From CAYSWS01 sp964434935 (GTDB lineage Bacteria; Patescibacteriota; WWE3; UBA101185; UBA10185): a stretch of 64,000 bases of DNA. The notes below the pieces were generated by a model that was given only the letters and a program-made list of their open reading frames with translations, was not told where the DNA came from and searched no databases. The first letter of the stretch is position 1; the number at the start of each line of letters is the position of its first letter. Made by a program: the position numbers and the translations under genes. This document shows positions 60,036 to 64,000 of this stretch, piece after piece. The stretch lies in assembly GCA_964434935.1 (NCBI GenBank), contig CAYSWS010000002.1:19125-83124 (forward strand). The letters are read 5' to 3'.

Positions 60036-62129
60036 ATGGTTTTATGTCATAGATGCGGCCAGAGACCGGCTAAAATACCATTTAATAAGATCATCGACGG
60101 CAGACAGGTCTATATGGCCCTGTGCGAAGTTTGTTACAAAGAAGTGGTCAAAGAAACGTCGACCAAGGCTTCAAAACTGGAGAAGTTCGGTAGAGATCTG
60201 ACGGAAATGGCTAAAGAAGATAAACTTGACCCCGTCATTGGACGAAAAGATGAGATAGAAAGAGTCATTCATATATTATCCCGTAGAACAAAAAACAACC
60301 CCGTTTTGATAGGCGATCCCGGAGTAGGGAAGACTGCCATTGTGGAAGGTTTGGCGCAAAGAATTGTCAAAGGGCAGGTGCCTGAGCCGCTCAGAGGCAA
60401 AAGAGTGTTCGCTTTGGACATGGCTAGCATCATTGCCGGCACTTCTCATAGAGGGATGTTCGAAAGCCGGCTCAAGGACATTATCAATGAAGTAGTAGAG
60501 GCTTCCGGTCAGATCATTTTGTTCGTCGATGAGTTGCATACGGTAGTGGGCACGGGCTCGGCGGAAGGCGCCATGGATGCGGCCAATATTTTGAAACCGG
60601 CTCTTGCCAGAGGGGAGCTGCAAATGGTGGGAGCTACCACCATCGATGAATACAGAAAATATGTGGAAAAGGATGCAGCTTTAGAAAGAAGATTCCAACC
60701 CATCATGGTCAACGAACCCACTCCGGAAGACACCATCGCTATCATAAAGGGCTTAAGAGAAAGATATGAAAAGCACCATCAGGTGATCATTACCGATGAG
60801 GCTATTAAGTCAGCCGTAAAATTAAGTGACAGATACGTGAGCGATAGATTCCTGCCGGACAAAGCCATAGATATAATCGATGAAGCCTCGGCTCTGGTAA
60901 GGCTGTCCAACATCAAAGAACCGGCTAATTTAAAAGAGGTGGAGGAAAAGTTGGCTGAGCTTAAAGAAAAACTTAGAAATGAGACAAATGAGGAAGTTAA
61001 GAACAATCTGACGGCGGAAATAGAGCAGGTGGAAAAGGTGAAAAAAGAACTGTATGAGATCTGGACCAAGACCAAGCTGGAGGACAAGCCGGAAGTTACG
61101 GAAGACGCGGTAGTAAAGGTAGTTTCACGCGCTACAGGTATCCCCCTGGAAAAACTTAGTCTCAAAGAAAAAGAAAGACTCATGAACATGGAGAAGAACC
61201 TGCACAAGAGGATCATCGGACAGGATGAGGCGGTTTCCGGTGTGTCTGAGGCTATCAGGCGCGCCAGGAGCGGTTTAAAAGACCCCAAGAGGCCCATAGG
61301 TGTGTTTTTGTTCTTAGGACCCACGGGAGTGGGCAAGACGGAGCTATCTAAGGCTTTAGCTGAAGTATTGTACGGTGACGAAGACCTCATAGTACGCATA
61401 GACATGAGTGAATACATGGAAAGGCACTCTGTAAGTAAGCTTATTGGCGCGCCTCCGGGATATATCGGTTATGACCAGGGTGGACAGCTCACGGAAATAG
61501 TGAGAAGAAAGCCGTTTTCCATAATATTGCTCGATGAGATAGAAAAAGCCCACCCGGAAACCTATAATGCCCTGCTGCAGATCATGGAAGAGGGCAGATT
61601 GACCGACAGTAAAGGCAGAACTGTGGATTTCAAGAACACTATTATAATCATGACCTCAAATGTGGGTTCGGAATTGCTGAGAAAATCAGGTATCGGTTTT
61701 AATATCAAGGAAAAAAGCAAAGAAGAGAACAAGATAGAGTTTGAAAAAAGGATAAAATCGATACTTAAAGACTCCTTTAAACCCGAGTTTTTGAACAGAA
61801 TTGACGAAATAATCATATTTTCGAACCTTAACAAAGAGGACATCAAAAAGATCACGGTCAATTTGCTGGGGGATGTGCAAAAGAGGCTGGATGAGCATGA
61901 TATCAAGCTCAATGTGTTGCCGGGGGCCGTTGATTACTTGGTAAAATACGGTTTCGACGAAGAATACGGTGCTAGGCCGCTAAAAAGGCTGATACAAAAG
62001 GATCTGGAGAATGTGCTGTCAGGCATGATCATTGCCGGTGAGCTGGAGGACGGTTCTGAGGTGGATGTGAGCGCTAAAGATGATAAGTTGAGCATCAAAG
62101 TCAAGGCTAAGGCCTCCGTTAAGTCATAA
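60036..62129 (+). CDS. ClpE/ClpC-type AAA+ unfoldase with N-terminal zinc finger
   Basis: 697-aa Hsp100 ATPase. Cys4, Cys7, Cys30 and Cys33 form an N-terminal CxxC/CxxC zinc knuckle. There is no Clp-N repeat domain. AAA1 has Walker A GDPGVGKT (93-100); a short coiled-coil insertion (about 300-345) follows; AAA2 has Walker A GPTGVGKT (428-435). The layout is closest to ClpE of Firmicutes. Whether it has a ClpP-binding loop (an (I/L/V)GF-type tripeptide occurs at SGIGFN near 550) makes work with ClpP likely. Confidence 0.92.
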   Translation: MVLCHRCGQRPAKIPFNKIIDGRQVYMALCEVCYKEVVKETSTKASKLEKFGRDLTEMAKEDKLDPVIGRKDEIERVIHILSRRTKNNPVLIGDPGVGKTAIVEGLAQRIVKGQVPEPLRGKRVFALDMASIIAGTSHRGMFESRLKDIINEVVEASGQIILFVDELHTVVGTGSAEGAMDAANILKPALARGELQMVGATTIDEYRKYVEKDAALERRFQPIMVNEPTPEDTIAIIKGLRERYEKHHQVIITDEAIKSAVKLSDRYVSDRFLPDKAIDIIDEASALVRLSNIKEPANLKEVEEKLAELKEKLRNETNEEVKNNLTAEIEQVEKVKKELYEIWTKTKLEDKPEVTEDAVVKVVSRATGIPLEKLSLKEKERLMNMEKNLHKRIIGQDEAVSGVSEAIRRARSGLKDPKRPIGVFLFLGPTGVGKTELSKALAEVLYGDEDLIVRIDMSEYMERHSVSKLIGAPPGYIGYDQGGQLTEIVRRKPFSIILLDEIEKAHPETYNALLQIMEEGRLTDSKGRTVDFKNTIIIMTSNVGSELLRKSGIGFNIKEKSKEENKIEFEKRIKSILKDSFKPEFLNRIDEIIIFSNLNKEDIKKITVNLLGDVQKRLDEHDIKLNVLPGAVDYLVKYGFDEEYGARPLKRLIQKDLENVLSGMIIAGELEDGSEVDVSAKDDKLSIKVKAKASVKS

Positions 62130-62131
62130 TG

Positions 62132-62160
62132 TTGCAATAAAAACCCAATTTTGTTAATCT
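62132..62160 (+). promoter_or_regulatory. Promoter of rplS
   Basis: -35 TTGCAA (62132-62137), 17-bp spacer ending TGT, extended -10 TAATCT (62155-62160), 10 nt to the ATG at 62171, giving a leader of 3-4 nt. Confidence 0.6.
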
Positions 62161-62170
62161 TAACAGCGTT

Positions 62171-62704
62171 ATGTCCCAAGATGACACCAAAGAAACAATA
62201 AAAGAGAAGGAAACACCTGAAGTAGAGGAAGCTGTGGAAGAGGAAAAAGCCGAGGATAAGAAAGTTGAAGAGGCAGCCGAAGAAGAAGTCATCACCCAAG
62301 AAGACCTGGAAGAAGAGATCAAAGAAGATACATCCGAGGAAATTAAAGCAGACAAAAAAGTAAAGATCCCGGAATTTAGAGCCGGAGACACCATCAAGAT
62401 CCACTACAAGATCATCGAAGGTGACAAGACGAGGATCCAACCATTTGAAGGTATTGTCATTGCCAGAAAGGGCAAGGATGTGTCAAAGACATTTACCGTA
62501 AGAAGAATTGGAGCTGACGGTATTGGCGTAGAGAGGATATTCCCCTTATTTTCACCCAACATATCAAAAATAGAGATCAAAAGAAAAGGCAAGGTTCGAA
62601 GAGCTAAGCTTTATTACTTGAGAGATAAAAAAGGCAGAGCTGCCGTAAGGGTAAAAGAGAGAGTAGCGGTAAAAGGCAAAGCTAAGACTGAAGCAGAAAA
62701 ATAA
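62171..62704 (+). CDS. rplS: 50S ribosomal protein L19 with acidic N-terminal extension
   Basis: 177-aa protein. The L19 core occupies about 66-165 (IPEFRAGDTIKIHYKIIEG, RIQPFEGIVIARKG, FTVRRIGADGIGVERIFPL, KIEIKRKGKVRRAKLYYLR). It is preceded by about 62 residues almost entirely of Glu, Lys, Asp and Ala, absent from standard L19 of about 115 aa. The extension may be an intrinsically disordered appendage. The 3' end overlaps the convergent methyltransferase by 23 nt. Confidence 0.95.
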   Translation: MSQDDTKETIKEKETPEVEEAVEEEKAEDKKVEEAAEEEVITQEDLEEEIKEDTSEEIKADKKVKIPEFRAGDTIKIHYKIIEGDKTRIQPFEGIVIARKGKDVSKTFTVRRIGADGIGVERIFPLFSPNISKIEIKRKGKVRRAKLYYLRDKKGRAAVRVKERVAVKGKAKTEAEK

Positions 62705-63389
62705 GATATTTGTTTAGATTGTTGTTCTTCCCATCCGACATATATGAATCCAGAAGTTGACAGTTTTTTTGTGCCATTGTGTCCGTGATCTTTTTTAATT
62801 CCTCTTCACTATAAATATGGACATATCTTTTATCCTCTGAATCTCCCCAACCGTAGTAATAATCATTTTCTTCCAGGTCATCGGCCTTGACAGCTTTGGA
62901 AAATCTGTCATCCGGGGAGAGGTCCCAAAATGTTATTAACAGTAAGCCGTTAGGATTGAGCAGATCCACTAGTTGTTCGAACCAATGCAGGCGGAAATTT
63001 GCATCCGGAATGTGATGAGTAAAGCCAAAAACGGATACCACGTCATATTTCTTTGTCAGCTTTGGCAGGTCAAAGAAGACATCATAAGTTAAAAAGGAAG
63101 CTAGTTGATACTTCATCACACCTTCGATGAGCATATAGTCATTGTTGTCCAAGCCTAAGTAGTCAATTTTATAGTCTGAGCTTGTGCGCAAGAATTGGTA
63201 GAATCGGCCGTTACCGCAGGCAATATCCAGCACGGAAATGGTTTCTCTGGCGAAGTTATTTTTTATTATGTCTAGGCATTTATCCCAACCCAACCAATTT
63301 GATTGGCGTGATTTCGAAAATTCTACGCCGTGGTTTTTATAAAAATCTGTAGTCTTTTGAGCGAGTTCACGAATTTTAGTTTCTTCCAT
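62682..63389 (-). CDS. SAM-dependent class I methyltransferase
   Basis: 235-aa methyltransferase. Motif I VLDIACGNGRFYQFL (near 55-69) binds SAM, followed by DYLGLDNNDYML (motif II), YDVVSVFGFTHHIP (post-I/motif IV) and NPNGLLLITFWD. Its size and the late YYYGWGDSE segment resemble tRNA methyltransferases of the Trm9/AlkB-homologue type, but the substrate is uncertain. The ATG at 63389 fits a -10 box 6 nt upstream; a longer frame starts at 63407. Confidence 0.82.
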   Translation of the reverse strand: MEETKIRELAQKTTDFYKNHGVEFSKSRQSNWLGWDKCLDIIKNNFARETISVLDIACGNGRFYQFLRTSSDYKIDYLGLDNNDYMLIEGVMKYQLASFLTYDVFFDLPKLTKKYDVVSVFGFTHHIPDANFRLHWFEQLVDLLNPNGLLLITFWDLSPDDRFSKAVKADDLEENDYYYGWGDSEDKRYVHIYSEEELKKITDTMAQKNCQLLDSYMSDGKNNNLNKYLIFLLQS

Positions 63390-63395
63390 GTTTAA

Positions 63396-63401
63396 ATGAT
63401 A
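63396..63401 (-). promoter_or_regulatory. -10 of methyltransferase gene, leaderless type
   Basis: Minus-strand TATCAT directly preceded by TG, then exactly 6 nt to the ATG at 63389. Confidence 0.45.
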
Positions 63402-63412
63402 CAGCACTTAAA

Positions 63413-63440
63413 TTGACAATAATATTGAATGAATTAAAAT
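63413..63440 (+). promoter_or_regulatory. Canonical promoter of the gene at 63447, leaderless type
   Basis: Perfect -35 TTGACA (63413-63418), 16-bp spacer, -10 TAAAAT (63435-63440), then exactly 6 nt to the ATG at 63447. Confidence 0.65.
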
Positions 63441-63446
63441 TGGAGT

Positions 63447-63764
63447 ATGGCAGAAAGACCACACTTTCCTTTTGGCGAAGAGCATGCTGATTGGAGAGCA
63501 GAAAAGTACAGTCAATATAAAGAAGATAAGGATAAAGTTCCTAGGGATCTATATGCGGACAGCGTAAGACCGGGCTTTGATCATCTAATACCCGAGGATA
63601 AAGCTAAAAAAATGGAATCAGCTCCTCCTGAGGGAACAGCTGAAAACTATGATATGGACTATGTTGAGCTGTCCGATGGGAGAAAATTATCTAAAAATGC
63701 CTATAATGAAGCGCTAAGAGAAGGAAGGTTGCAGGAGTTACTGGGCGAAGCTCAGCCCGTTTAA
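63447..63764 (+). CDS. Hypothetical 105-aa soluble protein
   Basis: No family recognised. The protein is hydrophilic, without membrane segments or cysteines, rich in Glu, Asp, Lys and Pro, with several aromatic residues (HFPFGEEHADWRAEKYSQY near the N-terminus). The C-terminal part (ELSDGRKLSKNAYNEALREGRL) may be a short helical hairpin. It has a perfect -35 and a leaderless-type start, so it is likely a real and well expressed gene. Confidence 0.65.
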   Translation: MAERPHFPFGEEHADWRAEKYSQYKEDKDKVPRDLYADSVRPGFDHLIPEDKAKKMESAPPEGTAENYDMDYVELSDGRKLSKNAYNEALREGRLQELLGEAQPV

Positions 63765-63815
63765 TTTGTTTTAAATAACGTATCCCCATATACTATTCGT
63801 GCCCTAGACATTTTT

Positions 63816-64000
63816 ATGCCAAGAAAATACAAGATAAAAGTAGATCTGGTTACTAACAGATCGAACATAATAGTATTGATTAAAAATATCTCTCAACTTC
63901 AGGAACCCACCAATGAAGCTATTCTCAAACTTATGCAAAAGTCTCCTCTCAAGGAAGGCAAGCTGATTTCAAAAAGTGAGCTGATTAATGCTTACAAAGT
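63816..64000 (+). CDS. Unidentified gene, 3' end outside window
   Basis: An open frame of at least 61 codons starts at ATG 63816 and runs off the right edge. The visible part is basic and helical (KLMQKSPLKEGKLISKSELINAY). The SKSELINAY stretch recalls the N-terminal region of bacterial Elp3-type radical SAM proteins, but this is too little for a call. TATACT at 63789-63794 could be its -10. Confidence 0.5.
   Translation, partial: MPRKYKIKVDLVTNRSNIIVLIKNISQLQEPTNEAILKLMQKSPLKEGKLISKSELINAYK

Noticed and set aside
60779..61417. 212-aa open frame antisense to the ClpE-like gene
   Set aside because: Serine/phenylalanine-rich mirror of Glu/Lys-rich helices; no start signals.
1..64000. Alternative genetic code (UGA as Gly)
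   Set aside because: Several well-identified genes (secG, ftsQ, gatB) end with TGA at the expected C-terminus and none needs readthrough of TGA.
1..64000. Insertion sequences, integrases or other mobile elements
   Set aside because: No transposase, integrase or terminal inverted repeats were found anywhere in the window.

Overview
The window looks like part of a compact chromosome from a member of the Candidate Phyla Radiation (Patescibacteria). This is an inference from gene content and style: genes are packed with overlaps of 1-26 nt, there is no amino-acid or nucleotide biosynthesis beyond ribonucleotide reduction, the reductases are B12-dependent, many short membrane proteins have no known family, and cell-wall enzymes are divergent. 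TGA is used as a stop (secG, ftsQ, gatB), so the code-25 lineages (Absconditabacteria/SR1, Gracilibacteria) are excluded. A finer placement is not supported.

Layout. 1-4.3 kb: end of a class B penicillin-binding protein, a YraN-type nuclease, an LCP-family phosphotransferase and a response regulator/histidine kinase pair. 4.3-10.6 kb: lower glycolysis and sugar phosphates (phosphomannomutase/phosphoglucomutase, PEP synthase, enolase, phosphoglycerate mutase) and a DedA protein. 10.6-22 kb: DNA repair (divergent lexA/uvrB, uvrA, uvrC) mixed with a class A PBP and a membrane transglutaminase-like protein whose 3' end lies antisense to uvrA. 22-29.5 kb: secG and a division/wall cluster (MurA-like, FtsW, MurG-like, FtsQ, FtsA, FtsZ). 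29.5-35.2 kb: two different class II ribonucleotide reductases, a 19-bp tandem repeat, a cobalamin adenosyltransferase and a microprotein. 35-42 kb: ileS, rodA, a PilM/PilN/LytR_C-like fusion, an RNHCP zinc protein, rplU, rpmA and signal peptidase I. 42-48.8 kb: a surface-glycan block (GH18-like, GH39-like, flippase, O-antigen-ligase-like, Ig-like, galU). 48.8-50.4 kb: two small membrane proteins with strong Shine-Dalgarno sites among three tRNA genes. 50.4-64 kb: PolX, LemA, HtpX, gatCAB with three small genes inserted, PolA, a ClpE-like unfoldase, rplS, a methyltransferase and two unknown genes, the last cut by the window end.

How it works together: murein assembly and division (PBPs, FtsW/RodA, FtsQAZ, LCP) and envelope decoration dominate. 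DNA-precursor supply depends on cobalamin, which the adenosyltransferase converts to the active cofactor; no cobalamin synthesis is visible. A recurring signal is that a -10 hexamer ends 5-7 nt (in 14 cases exactly 6 nt) before the start codon, which places the predicted transcription start at the start codon. This suggests widespread leaderless mRNAs, contrasting with a few genes that carry strong Shine-Dalgarno sites. No gap without a gene exceeds 300 nt; the largest, 29463-29720, holds an inverted repeat, a promoter and an attenuator-like leader.
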